This document shows positions 24,425-39,030 of a stretch of DNA of 64,000 nt, piece after piece. How positions within the stretch are numbered: the first letter of the stretch is position 1; the number at the start of each line of letters is the position of its first letter. Both the position numbers and the translations under genes were made by a program. A model generated the notes under the pieces. That model ran no database searches. It was not told the DNA's origin and worked only from the letters and a program-made list of their open reading frames with translations. Source of the DNA: Sipunculus nudus (taxonomy: Eukaryota > Annelida > Sipuncula > Golfingiida > Sipunculidae); assembly GCA_026874595.1 (NCBI GenBank), contig CM049322.1:48463340-48527339 (forward strand). The letters run 5' to 3'.

Positions 24425-27400
24425 GTAAGAAATTTGTACATAAATACCTTTGTGTATAGTCTGTGACTTAATTATACTTAAATTGTTTGTTGGACTTTTT
24501 GGCTGTTAAATTGTGGTAATCCCGTCGAATTTATTATAAAATGAAATGGCGTTTAACTTTATGAATGGCATTTATACCAGAAATATATGGCCTGTGTTTG
24601 TCAAATATGGTTAGTTTCATGTTTATTTAACAGGCACTGCTACCTATGGACCTCTGTCCTTTAATTACCTGAAAAAATGCAAAGCATTATAAAAAATTAC
24701 AAACTCTTCGAAATTGCAGATTTTACATGATGATTAGAATATACGTACACATATCAGATTGAATTTATATCTTTATAGATATGTAATAAGGACACGTGAC
24801 TTTGCATTGTTTGTGTGTGTGTGTGTGTGAGGGTGTGTGTGTGTGTGAGAGAGAGAGAGAGGGGGCCCGGGGGGGGGGGGGGGGGGGAGGGGGAGACATT
24901 CAGGTGTTCAGAATTATGCTTGTTGATTTTATGCATGGAACATGGTGACATATATAGTTCCACTGATACCCTATAGAGACATTCAAGATATCCTTGGAAC
25001 ATATAAATGTATAATTTAAAAAGAAATAATCACGTTTTTGGGTGTGGGTCGGCCTTATCAGTAATTAAAGATTTAAAATGATATGCTTTCGCGCCTGTTA
25101 TAAATACATGTACTGGTTCGCCAAGGTTAAGTAAATTATCAATTATTTTGTATTAGGTCAAATTACTGAGAATCAAATGAAATATTATAAGCTTCTCACG
25201 ACAGTTTGATTTTTTATGTTGTTTAACAATAAAGTCAGCGGAAAAGTAATATTCATTTACACTTGAATGTAAATGCGAGGTGGGGTTACAATGACGCACC
25301 CACGGACGGAAGCCGTTAATTGTCAGCATTCACGGCCGCTGCACTGACCGGATGCAGACTATCGATCTGCAGTAATCACGCCTTTTCCTTTATTGAATTT
25401 TTTTCTGCGAAGCCGGGCTGGGTTCGGGCGATACTGCGCGGTGCAGCCGCGAGACGCTGAGATCGTACAGTAGTACACGGATAATATCACCCCCGGTCGA
25501 AATTATCCCCGGCAATAACCGCCCACCCAGGAAAAAAAGGCAAACACACCTTCATCCCAAACAGGATAATGCCCGCTTGAAAGATGTAGGAGTTTACCGT
25601 ATTTTCTTCACATGCTGTTACAGATAAATAACACGTGTTTCCTGATACACGTAACAGTAACTGACCATCACTTATATAAAACAAGCATAAATGCATTCCC
25701 GGCTAACACCTGGATCCGCACGCAGGGCCGACCAAACGTTTACCTATTGTACCTTGGCCCAACACTTCCGCAGAAATTCATTGTAATCCCTGAGAATTTA
25801 ATCTCTGGAGAGTATATTCAATAAAATTCTTATCAAAAGCGTTTCATAAACTGATAACTGACGTTTGGTATTTCATTATTAATTATAAAAAAAATACTGT
25901 AAATTTTATTTTATAAAAATTACCATAAGCTTGTCTAAAATGGTATAAAGTTTTAATATTTTTAATATAATAACCTACTGGTAGAGAAAACCTGATTTGA
26001 CGTGGAAGTAGAGTCGACAAACTTGTTGCCACGGTATACATCACAAGACTCTCAAAATACACATCACAGGTACTGTCTTTGGATCCGCTAAAAACACTTG
26101 GTCAAATGACCCATATTAACTGCCGTGTAAAACGATAAAAAGTTTTAACATTTCCACTATTTATATAGTCCGGTGATAAGAATTTATGGCTTTTTATGTC
26201 AATAATATATAACAATGAGTAGAAATAAGATGTTTCATTGAGTTTAGAACAGGCTCGGACGCTTGGCGGCCTGTTATTTTCGAGCCCTGCTTATGTGCAT
26301 GGACATATACGGTATGCTAACCAGGAGACTGCATGTACATTGCACACAGGTAAGACACTCCGACAATACAACACAATACACAAGTGTCTGTCCGTTTTAA
26401 GTACGGGCTAGTGATCAAAGGTCCACAGTCCTGTATTTGAATGTTGGTAATAACATGGCCGTCCAGGATTTAAATCGGTACACTATGGTGAAATATTGGT
26501 ACGTCATCCACGTGATGAAATGGAATTTATAATTTAAGTTTTTATATATTGATTCCGCCCAAGGTTTTTAAGTGCGTATAGAGTTTTTATGATTATTTTG
26601 TTTGAATATATACATATACTGATTGAAATACATTGTTAAATAGGACACTTGTCTTTATAGACCACCCTTTTGTGAATCGAAAGCATACGCATTGGTTATA
26701 ACAGACCTATCTAATAAGAACACCTGTGAATTAAGACCACTTTCGGCCAGTTCTATGAGTGGTCGTATTAGACAGGTTTACTGTATATTCGTGGCATCAG
26801 CCACTGAAAGAAACAGTGTAGGCCACCATCTGATAAGAAAAAAATATATATATATAATTTCTAGTACCCCAATCCCGCCCGCCTCCCCCCCCCCCTTGGA
26901 TTCCACGGTCTCGCACTGCGTCATGATCACGTGACAGACTGGTCTTTTTTTACGGGCGCTTTTTATTAAATGTGGTTGAATGAAAATTAATCCTTTAAGA
27001 TTTCTGATTTTTGTCGGTATGGGATGGAAATAAATAACCCAGATGCCCTAATTTGTAGTTCGTACATCAGCGCTAAACTTTAAGGTTCGCTAGTTGAGGG
27101 CCTGACGGTCGGGAATCGAACCCTGAACCTTCAGGTCAATACCTTTGTCCCTAGGTTAAGCCCTATATGGTGATTAAAATACAATTTATGTACAGTTTTC
27201 CGGGGACTCACAGAATTCAACCTCATAATACGTTCTATGAACTACCACTTATTTATCGCCCGCTGCCTGTCTGCATTTAGATTTTCTATTTATAGATTTA
27301 CAATTAAATCGGGAAATCTGCTCTCGTTGCTGAGATAATGACATTTATAAACAGAATCTGCGGAGCTATATTCAGTTTTTACATTTTAGCGCAGAAAGCT

Positions 27401-30400
27401 TTGACGGAATCGTGCGATCACAAATTACAACGCCTCTGTCACAGGCTTCCCCTTAACGTTAAAATAACGTGGACACTGCATAAAATTGTCTAACATGTTT
27501 TATATACTGAAATGAATGAAGATGTGGATGTTTACATGTCTCTAATGCTAATTACATAGTGTAGGCCCTTCAAGGAGTAACATTGCTAAAATTGGATTTT
27601 TTTTTCCTTTTTAATTGTTGGTTGGTCAAATTAAGGATATAATATAGAGATAAATTGGCAGATTTTAATATAATGAAACCAATATTATTTTCAATCATAT
27701 ATAAGTTTTCATTGAGATCATTTAATAGATTAATAGAATGTCGTTCAGCCGTTCAGTCTAGACTGGACTCGGTCTCATATTCGAGCAAATGTGCCTGGAC
27801 GCCGTATTTATAGAAACCATATGCAATATAATCAAATGTCTAGTCATAAAACACATCGGGCTGGGACACTTCTTGTTAATATCCAGGGCATCAGTCTAGT
27901 TTAACCATTTGCATGACCTCATAATTCCTTTAGAAGAAGTTACCAAACTACGAGGTTTGTCCTCGCCATTCCCAGGGCACCAGACGACATGGCTGGTGCG
28001 CCTGCGCCGCATACTTGAAATTCCATAGCCGTGTCGGTTTCACAGATTCCTTTCATAGCCTGCTGAAAGCACCGGAAAACTGACATATTTTGTTGACCAC
28101 TGTGGAATGCCGGTACTTACAACTGTGACGCACAAATGAGTGTTATTATAATAACCTCGTAGCAAGTTATGCACTTACTCCCACGGTTACAAACATTAGT
28201 GAATTCGAAAACGTGCAAATAAAATAGAAAGTTGTGCGAATTTTGTATCGCCAATTAATTCTCTTAATCACGTGCACAATATTATTTGCTTTTTTGGGTT
28301 AGTAATTTATGATGATGTTTTGATGATAGTTATTGTAGCAGGTTGTATTGTAGGCTGTGTATGTTTTATTGCTTGTATTATATGTAACTGTTCGTCCGCA
28401 TATCCTGTGGTTTGCGGTATTGAAACGTTAATACACTTTCAAGTTTCATCTCACCATGATACGCCAAACGTCATGCACTTTGTGATGCCTCTTTCTACGT
28501 TCAGTCACTAGAGTTTTCAAAGGTCACATAGTATTTTCATAAAAGACTACTTTTATTCTTGTTTTATACTTATTCCAGGTTTTAATACCTTTTATATTTA
28601 TTTTATTCCAAACCATCAGCTTCAAGTTGGCGCTTTATGCTCTCTGAATGTTTTGTAATACTATAGTTGCATTTTTAGGAAATATTCATTTTAATCTCAA
28701 TCTTGATTAACAACATTAATTGACAGATGACCTGTAGAGTGGTATTGTGTGTTGCAACTCGCCAAATAACTGCAAATAGCAAATTGCTTGGCAATATAAC
28801 ATTCGGTTTTACAGCAATCTGGTATATGAAAGATATATACTATATGGCTCAGGTTTACACATATTCATACTATTTTTAGACTCTTTAATACATTTTTGTA
28901 AGGCTTTATTTTATTAGTCCAGAGTGGCAGCACTCGATCCTTCCTCCCACCAGCCATCGAATTAATATTCGGTTCAAGCAGGCTGGTGGAGGTTCTGTTC
29001 TCGCCCGCATCTGCCTGCTGGGGATCCACTTCAAGAAAGAGCATGCATTAACTTTTTGATAATCGGACGTGTATTTGTTACGTTTAAAATGATAAATAAG
29101 TTTTTTGTACGGAATTCTATATATTTTAATGGATTGTAACCAGAGAGGAATATTGTCAAGTGAGTACCATTTTGTATTCATCCTGTTATCATTTAGACCA
29201 GGAAACCGTGAGCACAGGTATATACCACGCTTATGAATATAGAGTATATTATAGAGTATAGAGTATATTGTATATTGAATATATTATATATAATAAATAA
29301 ATGCACAAATATAATACCATATCATTATATCCAATTAGTTAAATGAAACTTAAAAACACATGCGTAAACAGTATTTATTATTATACGACTGGTCCTCTGA
29401 TAGTGAACTTAGCATTTCATGATTAACTGAATTAGGACTTGGCACTTTTTCGACCATTTCCTTTTTGCGGTCATGTGTTTAACTGTCATGGAGACTTTCT
29501 ACACTTTTTCCTGCTAACCGGGGGCCTTACATCAACAACTCTTAACGGCTTAGTCAACACCAGGGAGGATGCAGTTCGGGTCAAGTGCATCTTTCTTCGC
29601 CACTGCATCCGCCCGGAGACAGTAGGACGCTGTGCCCGCCACCTCGACCGGTGTTTGACAATCACACGCGCTCACTGCCGGCCGGATGTCATCTTTTTGG
29701 CGGCAGATTTGAACGCCCCGATAAGGTGTATTGCAGGATGTCATTAGAGGCTTTGATAAGTATAGGGGTGGCCCCCGGCTCTCTGGGTTTCCTGTACATA
29801 ACGGACGCTGCACTATACGTGTTATAATACAGGATGTTGCTGAAAAACCATAACTCACACAGTGCAAACAGGTTACCCGCGCTAGCCAGCCTTATAGATC
29901 TTATAATAGTCAACATTATTAATATTATAATATCATATATAGTGTATCATATATAGTCCACATTATTAATATTATAATTTCATTTATAGTGTAATATTAT
30001 ATATAATATATATATTATTAATCTATAAAATGTAAAATATTAATATTATTATTCTGATTATTGTGATCACTAGTTTTATTATTATCATCATCATCTTCAC
30101 TGTGTTAGTAAGAACAGTAATAAAAACAGTAAAAATGGCACAAAATACAAACTAATTAGTTTTAAATAATATACATATTTTCAGTGTTCTTGCATAGAAA
30201 AGGAAAGTTGTCTCTTAGCATGGATTAAAGTATTTTTTTTTCAAATTTTCTTTTAAGTCAGCTCCACTAAGTTATTCATACATTTTTATACATTTACAGG
30301 CGCAGTACTATTATAACCTTAGTTATATTTGGAATATTTAGCAATACATACTTCTTAATCTTCTATAAACGGGTACAACATAACATTCATATAGCAATTT

Positions 30401-32843
30401 ATAATATATTTACTGTGATACAATGTATTGGTAATTTATTATATGATGCATACAAAATAAAATAATTTTATCTTTTATATCTTACAGTTATCAAACATAA
30501 ACTAAAATACTTTTAATTTATATTAAGTTATGCATTCTTGTAAATATCCAAAGTTGAGACCACGAGAGTGAAAAACAAAATGCAAAATACAAATCATCAA
30601 AATTTGTCCTGTCTGTGATATTCTGTCTGACTCATTTTTTGAGAATACAAAGCAGATCTCGGCGCTTGGAGACTAAACTCCTTGACACTGCAGTTTTTTA
30701 TCAGGAATTTGAACGTGTGGGCCGTTTTGGCGGGAGCCGGGCACGTTGCACTCTCCCAGCTCCCGGGTTAATACCAGCATTGCGGTTTCCTGTGTACATA
30801 AAACCTGCGGATGTCGTAGACAATTGTCTTGCCCTGAGTAAGACATCACTATGAGATGACGGTGATCCATTTAACACGTACGTTTCATCCCAGCCGCCAT
30901 GAGGGCTATATGTTCTGGCATGCATGTAATTTGCCGGTATATTGTCGCCAGCCAAACCGCAGGAAGGTTGGGGGAGGGGGGGGGGGGGGGGGTATTCACA
31001 AACCACGGGAACCGCAGCGAACGGGTTTTTAACATACCTCCCTCCGAATAGTTTAAAAAATGTCATGCCCCGAAATTATTCGTTATCTTATGAACGGGAA
31101 TGATAAAAATGGAATCCATCACCCTACATGTAAAAGAGATTTAACTTCTTATGACATAAGAAACGTGTGGTACTTGGTTTTCGCGGCATGAACACACCAA
31201 ATGCACTTGAGCTCTGGTTTTATGCCCAGATTAGAAAGAGTATTACTTTATAAGCCTAAGTAGTATATAAAATTGCTCATTAAGTTTTTTAATTCGCATA
31301 GGCAAAATTTTAAGAGAAAGGACAAAACTTTTTCATTAATGCATAAAATATGCAAACATTTGTGTTTATCATTAAGGGTTATATCCTCACAAGCCGGATA
31401 TACCAGTGTATGCACAGTGTACAATGATATACTGTTAAAGGCCGACCCCCCTGTTGACCCATAGGTCAAGTTATTTCTTTAAGAAACGTCACAGCACCGC
31501 TATTGTCAACCGGTTCCGAACCCGTTATAACGCAGCCATTGATACGTCATACCGATTACATATTATTATTTAAACGACCAACAGTATTTAAACGATTTCC
31601 TGTCGGAGCGAGAGCTGGTCACTTTCAACTGAGGTCAACAAGTGCAAAGTAGCTGGCCATGCACACGCCCCTGTGCGCGCACATAACACATTATTTTGGC
31701 CTTGGTAATAACATTAATATAAACAAATAAAATTCTTTATAATGTGTATAAAAAAAAGAAACTTAAGTAATAAAGTATAAAATGAGATGGATTAAAGAAT
31801 TAACATTGAAGATTATGGAGGCAATATATGCAATCAAACAATTAAAAGGCGCATATGATCAATCAGGGTAACTTGGACAAATTATTTTATGGAAAAAGAA
31901 CATTAAAATAAAATAGTCACGGGAAATGAAAAATTAAAATAATATGAATAATATATATCATGACTGAAAATATAGGGCATTCATAAAACTTTTGAAATCT
32001 GTGGAAATATATATGTAAGAGTTGCATTTGGTATGTAATTGAATGTAAGAAAGTAATACTTGGCCTTTACGAAGAAATGTTAATTTTTGTATGCAGAATT
32101 ATACAAAATATACATCACTTAGAACAAATTAAGGCCATACAAAGACACGCATAACCGACATACATTAGCGGTGAGATTTTTTTTATGCCCTTATAACACG
32201 TTTCTCAATGTGTCATGATCAGCGGAAAGGTAAACCGTACAGTCTTTGAACAGGTGTGAGAATGATATAGCATTGTCAGACGGACGAACAAGTGCTCTCA
32301 CTTGAAAACCAGCCACCAGTGGCAAACTGCAACCGTCAACGGTTACAGGCCCAGGTGAGAGGACACGGCGGCAAAAATGAAAAAGGTCTCTATTGACTCT
32401 CGGCAGCATCGCAAGATCTAACGGTACTACCTGTCACATCCTGTTGCCCTGGGTAACGCTCCTCGCGTAGTAGTTTAAATGCACGCGACTTCCGCCCCAC
32501 GTGACTAACATCCGCCAGTGGAGGTATCCTCGTTCGAGGAGGATGGCCCAACAGTGATGTTAATTAACTTGATTCTACAGCAAAGATTGAAAAATATTAA
32601 AGTTCTGTGCTGTTCTTATCTAGTTATAGACACAAATTACAGATATACAATTTTTTGCACTCTATGTGCTCAAGCTATATTATTACTGGTTATTTTTTTT
32701 TATTCCTCTCGTTTATTGGGATGGAACCCCCCTCTCCCAGGTACGCACATGCACACTTTTGGCTTAAAACTGGGAAATAAAAAATACATAATTTGTATAA
32801 GATAGCGTCATAGTATGCGTTTCAATCTTAATTTTGCATGCGA

Positions 32844-32883
<40 letters not shown>

Positions 32884-32892
32884 TATTTATAT

Positions 32893-32951
<59 letters not shown>

Positions 32952-33625
32952 CTGCTATGCCTCATAATTCTAAAATCTTTACCCACCCCTAGTACCCTGT
33001 ATTTTAATTTTTTCCAAATACAATTTTTTTCAAGATTTTGTTCATTCACGTATAAAAGATGTCAGTATTTCAGTGTGGCTTTCACATGAATTCATGATAA
33101 ATTTCTCAATACGACTCCCCAGTCACACCACCAGGCTTTAAATGCTTGTTGGTAGTCAGTCAGCGCCAAGCCGCGCAGTTATTACTCCGGAGGCCCACTT
33201 GTGTGTTGGGCTATATTTAGCCTTGTCTAGGCACTGAATGGGGCGACCGGAAGTCGCAATAGCTCGCACTTGCGAGTCGAGCTTCCGTGATAGGTGTGAA
33301 AACCGCGGCGCAGCATCCTGGTCATAACGAAGGAGGCGATGTAGTCCCCTGATATCACCGGAACTAAGAGTTGTTATAGAAACAGCTCGGAGGTTAATGG
33401 TGATATGCGTGATTTTATCAAGTTTTTTTTCCGGGTAGAACGGTATCACACTGACAAACCCTCACGCTGATAAGACTGATGGTAATTAAGGGTCAGCGTG
33501 TGGACTTGTACATGTGTTACAAATGCACTATACAAATGCACTAATGTTACTTGTTATACCTGTTTAACTGTGGGTGTGTGTATCTATAAAAATAACACTT
33601 GTATATACACTGTGCCATAGGCCTT

Positions 33626-33682
<57 letters not shown>

Positions 33683-36600
33683 ATTTATACATATATATAT
33701 GTATATATATATATATATATATATACATTCATACCTACATATACGTATACACCTATACCTGTGTGCTTTATATGATCGACCAAAATCAAATAATGAACTT
33801 AATAATAAATTATTTTTATTAATAAATCGATTCCTTTTATGAACAATATTACAGTAAATGCAGTGAGAAATAAGGGCACACGTTGTCCTTTATGATTATT
33901 AACTCACCGTGACCTGTACCCCATTAAGGCTGTATAGAATTATTAAGTATACTTAATTTATACAAAAAAAAAACGCAAAAAACGCAGCGTTCACCCTTAA
34001 TATATAAGCATCGCATTGCAGGTTGTGAGATCGCAAAGCCGGAATTAAGCCATGTGTATTGCCATCTAGCGGATATTTCAATAAGTAAGATTATAATCTT
34101 ATAAATAAGAGCCTGAAAAGAGACCCGGCCACCCCCTTAAAAGGGAAACGCATATAACCCAGGCAGAAACAAGAATACCTGTTAAAGGCCGTAATGAGTA
34201 CAAAAAAATTCAGACCTATATATTTATATATATATTCTACAATAAATCATTTGTAGTTTCTGTATCACTTCTTTATCGTAGTCCAGTAGTTATAAGGCCG
34301 GTGGTTTAGCTTACTTTATTGTCGTGAAAACTCAGAATATGGAGGACTTGCAATTTAATATGCGCCCTACGTCCATCCAAGCGGTATGACACGCTCATCT
34401 CCGGCGGACATCAGAGGTTTGTGTGAGCGCAGACGACAAACAGGAAACCATGAAAAACAAAACAAAGATTTATTATTGGAAGCGGATATGACAAAGCTCG
34501 TTAATGTGGTCTATATATAATCTGTTTCTTTTCCCGTTTTTTCAAAGGACACATTTTGTTTGTTCCTATAAATGTTGCTGATTTCCCTATATAAGTTTAG
34601 TATTTATAATAAAAGTGGTTTTATTGATTCGGGAATATTCTTGATAAATTATTCATTGTGATGGAGCATTCTACCATGCAATAAAGTTATGTTTAAATCA
34701 TAAGTACGTAGGGTTATGGCAATGAGGCCTTATCTTATCATGACTGAGATAAACTGGAATATTGACAAAATGTAGTTTATATATTTGTATAAATGAATAT
34801 ATTATTTTGACTTCAGTTTCGCCAAAGGTTGAAGCAAAAATCGTTTTGGTAAATTAAGGGTGCCTGTAGCGATTAAACATAGCGGAAGAAACCACTGGTT
34901 TATGTGTGAAGTACTATCAACTGATTAAACGTCTTAAATAAACGCTATGTAAATCCTGCTTATAAATAATGTTGTATTGGCATTGTTATTAGTAATAATA
35001 TTGATATCACGCGGAACAGTCATTGCCAACGTCGTAAAAAAATAATCTCGTTATTTTGTGTATGCTTGTTTGTGTGAATCTCTGGTGTTTCCGTAAGGTT
35101 CAGAGTCACCCATTTCATCAAATGCTGTACGTGTTTGCTTAGGCATATATATATATATATGCTTTACAATTTGTTTCATTTTCTGTGGAAACATTTTCAT
35201 TTTCTGTGGAAACATTTTCTTCATATTTTAATTAAAAGATTATTTAAAGGTTACATGGTTCTGAACACGTATTGTTCTCTCAATTTATCCCTTGCTGCAA
35301 TCGTCCATTGTATTACATAGCTTCATAATGACATAGGTATCCGTGTATTAGGTGAATATGAGAACAGTCCGTCTCCATTTTCTAGAAAAAGAAAGTAAAT
35401 TTTGTGCGAGTGCGATCCAGCACTCGTTGACCTTAGTTAAACTGGCAAGATCGGAGGTTGTCATGACCTCATGCGGTCACGTGCCGCAGCATTGTCATTT
35501 TGTAGATTTAGTGGGTGATGAAATGCAGAAAAGGCATCAACGCATGCGCAGTCGTTAGAGGTGTCAGTTGTCGGTGACACCCGTACCCGCCCCTATGTAA
35601 CAGTTGAAATTCCTTTAGCACTATTAACAATGCTTATAATGTCCCGAAATCAGGCAGAGCAGAAGACATAAAAAATGGCACACTATAGGCTAACGAAGTG
35701 TCAGTGTCAAGCCTGGAACGCGTGCTCATTTCACCCCTAATCAAGCGTACATTGTCAGAGCATTAGCGGGGCACCCCTTATTGTCTGCTTTAGGGTCCTC
35801 CGCCATGACGCTGACACGCACATCTTGTCACAAGTGTAATTGCTTTCGCATGATTAGTCACAGGTAATCACGTGTCGCGTGTGCCACCACGTGTACACAG
35901 ATGTTACTTGCCATGCGCCACCTGGAAACTTCATTGATATCATCTGTCTTACAGGAATACAGTGACACCCTAATATTTGACTGTCTGTGTCTCCCTTGTT
36001 CCTTGTAAACTAGTCCGTCTGTTTTGCCAATATATACCAAACATATAAAACTACCCTTAAGAACATATATCGTTTAAACGTTTGTAAAGAAATTGATATA
36101 AGAAAGATTGGAAATATAATAGCGATCATTTAACCTACTGTGGTTACTTTTTTGTCTGTTTTGTATGCCTGTCTTGTTTGTTTTGTTCGACAAACTCGAA
36201 AAAAAATGTGTGGTATATCATTGAAAATAGGCAGTGCTCATAAGGGTGTCTGAGAACTTGCATTGTTTACTCTTTCGTGCAGTACATAGTTAATATTACA
36301 TATTTTTTCACCAAAAATGACACTTTGTTTCCTTTGTTTCAGTTGTTCTGACCACCCTTCAGATGTCCAGGAGAAAAGGTTACGTTTTCTGGAGAGTATA
36401 GTACATTCTAAAACAGACACGCCGCTACAGACGGAGGTACAGACCAAGTCAGTACCCCAGCCAGCGTTACCCGAAGGTCAGTTACTTACTCTCTCTCTCT
36501 CTCTCTCATTGTGAACATGTCTTTTCTCTTACTATTTTTTCTCTCTCTCTTCTAATTTTGTCTGTATGTATGTCTCTCTTTTTCTGTTTGTTTGTCTGAC

Positions 36601-38987
36601 CGTCTTTCTCCCTCTTTCTCTTTATCCCACTCTCTAGCTGTCTGTCTCTCTCTTTTTCTCTCTGTCTGTCTGTCTCCCCCCCCCCCCCCGACCGTCTCTC
36701 TAATTGTGAACGTCTTTCTCTTACTATTTTTTTCTCTCTTCTAATTTTGTCTGTATGTATGTCTCTCTTTTTCTGTTTATTTGTCTGTCTTTTTCCCTTT
36801 TTCTCTTTATCGCTCTCCGTCTGTCTCTCTCTTTCTCTCTCTGTCTGTCTGTCTGTCTGTCTCACCCTTTCTCTCTCTCCCTCTCTATCTCTCAGTCTCT
36901 CTCTCTCACCAGGTTGGTTAAACCATTTATTTCGAGTTAATGGTACATTTAGCACAAGAGTGCCAATGAACGTACCTTTAAATATTCATCACTAAATATA
37001 ATGTTTGTGTCTGTTATATATACAATATATTATGCATATTTTACCATATATACATAGATCTATATGTATGTCTGTTTCGCTGTCTGCCTGTCTGTCAGGC
37101 AGTCGGTTTATCTATCAAGCTTTCTGTCTGTTTCTGTCTGCCTCGGCGTGTTCTCTTTTTTAGTCTTTTCTTTTTGCTTTATCTTTTCAAATATTTTTAA
37201 TCGTCTCTCTTATTCTCTGTCTGCACACTGTCTCCACTCTCTCTGAAAATAACTCAGGCTGAGACCCGATATTAAAACGGTAAACTGTAAATAATTCATC
37301 TGGTGGAGTCTGAATTGGTGATAGACAAATCAATAAGACAATCTATTATGTACACGGCGGGAGACCTGGGGTATATTGGTCCCGGTTTTATACAGCGGTC
37401 GGCTGTAATATAACTTGGGAATGTTATTTGTTTACCAGGTACCACAGGGTGAGAGATAAGGGGTCACTGTCCATTCGCAAAGGGTTAACTGAAGGGTCAC
37501 ATCACGTGAAAATGACGCTCTATCAAACGCGCGTGTTCGTGCGTGCCTGTTTTTGTTTATATACAACGTATTTAGGCCTATTTGTGTGCGTCTTGGTATA
37601 TGTTTCTTGGGTTATTCTGTCTCTAACGATACAGATATTTGAAATATTTTAGAGGTGGACACACATGGAGAGTCTAGGGGATGGCAGCCCACGTTAACAT
37701 ATAATCACATATATCACGTCACGTCGACGAACGTTTCATAAGGCACAGTAACATTAGAGCAAACAGGCATTAAACATGGTCTTAAACATGCCGCTCATGT
37801 CATTGATGACGTCTTAAACTTGTCGCTCTTGTCATTGATGACGTCAATGGAAGGACTGTCATGGGAATAAGATTTACGTCTCTCTCTTTCTTCCGTAATT
37901 ATTGAACCTGCAGCAAAGAACGGCACGTCCTGTTGCTGGAAACAGCAAAAACAGGCTGCCAGAGCTAGAGAGGCTGGACGAACGTAGTGCTGTTTACGAT
38001 CACATCGCGCTGGCCCCGGCTAGGATACCATAGAGAAACGCTTCTTTTTTAATTAGGCTTAACCATGAGAGCTTTAGGGTCTATAACGGCAACATGGTAA
38101 AAACAACCTTAGGCCGCACGTCAGTCGTGAGGGTATTTTTTCTTAGAAATGATCTACCTATCACGGTGAATCGACAACATAATACGATCCGGTCAATAAC
38201 AGGAAAGGCTGCCGTGCCGACTGGAGAAGAGGCGAGTCTATCGATTTCCGGGCATCCAGCGTTCCGCTGGGCAGGAAATGCTGTGTTACCAGCTGTCATA
38301 GGCACGCAGTATAAGTCGGCCGCACCGGAAACGGGGTCAAATCAGTATAACGGCTTAGATCTCCTGGCCGAGAATCCCCTCCCCCGCCCTCTGCGTACAC
38401 AACATTCGCGGGTTCCATCTTACATCCACCAGGCTTATATGAGGTCCCTCCATTACTGGATGTTTGAAGGGAAACGCCCATTTCCTCGTATTCCTAGCTG
38501 CTGACTGACTCTTAATTAAACCGCCTTACCGTTCTCTGTCTGGTCTTCCCTTGTACAGAGTACGTTGGCTTTTGTTCTGTTTTAGGTCAAGTAAGGGTAA
38601 AGGGCGTGGATAACACACGCAACTTATCTGTATCCAAGACGCTGATGTGATACATTAACTGAGACACTTTGCATAAAATATCAGTACTCCAATGTAAACT
38701 CTTTAAATCATGTCTGCTGCTAATATCTGATATTTATTTTTAAATTTGTAAATATGTTATCATTATCATAATAAAGGAAAATCATTATAGGCCTAACTGG
38801 AATTGGTCCGTTCGGCAAAATATTTCTATGGCCTACCAGACTTTATCCCCTTTAGTATACTGATTTCAAGTCTATGTAGGCCTACAGTTTAGCTATAATA
38901 TCTGTCTCTGTCTCTCTCTGTGTCTCTGTCTGTCTGTCTCTCTCTCTGTATATTTATATATGTATATTATATATATATGTATACATA

Positions 38988-39030
<43 letters not shown>

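Larger units (their letters stand above)
24425..36342 (+). other. Intron 1 of the PNT-only gene
   Basis: About 11.9 kb, GT at 24425 and AG at 36341-36342. Contents: (GT)n and G runs near 24809-24890, CpG-rich islands at about 25280-25460, 29540-29720, 30650-30780 and 33150-33340, TA microsatellites at 32847-32946 and 33628-33724, and AT-rich filler including two ~46-base direct copies at 29908-29995. No further exon in frame was recognised. Confidence 0.65.

Noticed and set aside
27095-27172. Functional tRNA gene
   Set aside because: Perfect box B and acceptor-like pairing, but poor T stem and five extra bases; kept only as a tRNA-like relic.
29439-29867. Overlapping open frames of 80-105 codons on both strands
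   Set aside because: Non-ATG starts, both strands open in a GC-rich island, no domain.
30701-31066. 121-codon minus-strand frame
   Set aside because: Crosses a 17-base G run coding polyproline; no other support.
36506-36955. 149-codon minus-strand frame rich in RERE and plus-strand LSLS frames
   Set aside because: Translation of the CT/GA-rich tandem duplication in intron 2.
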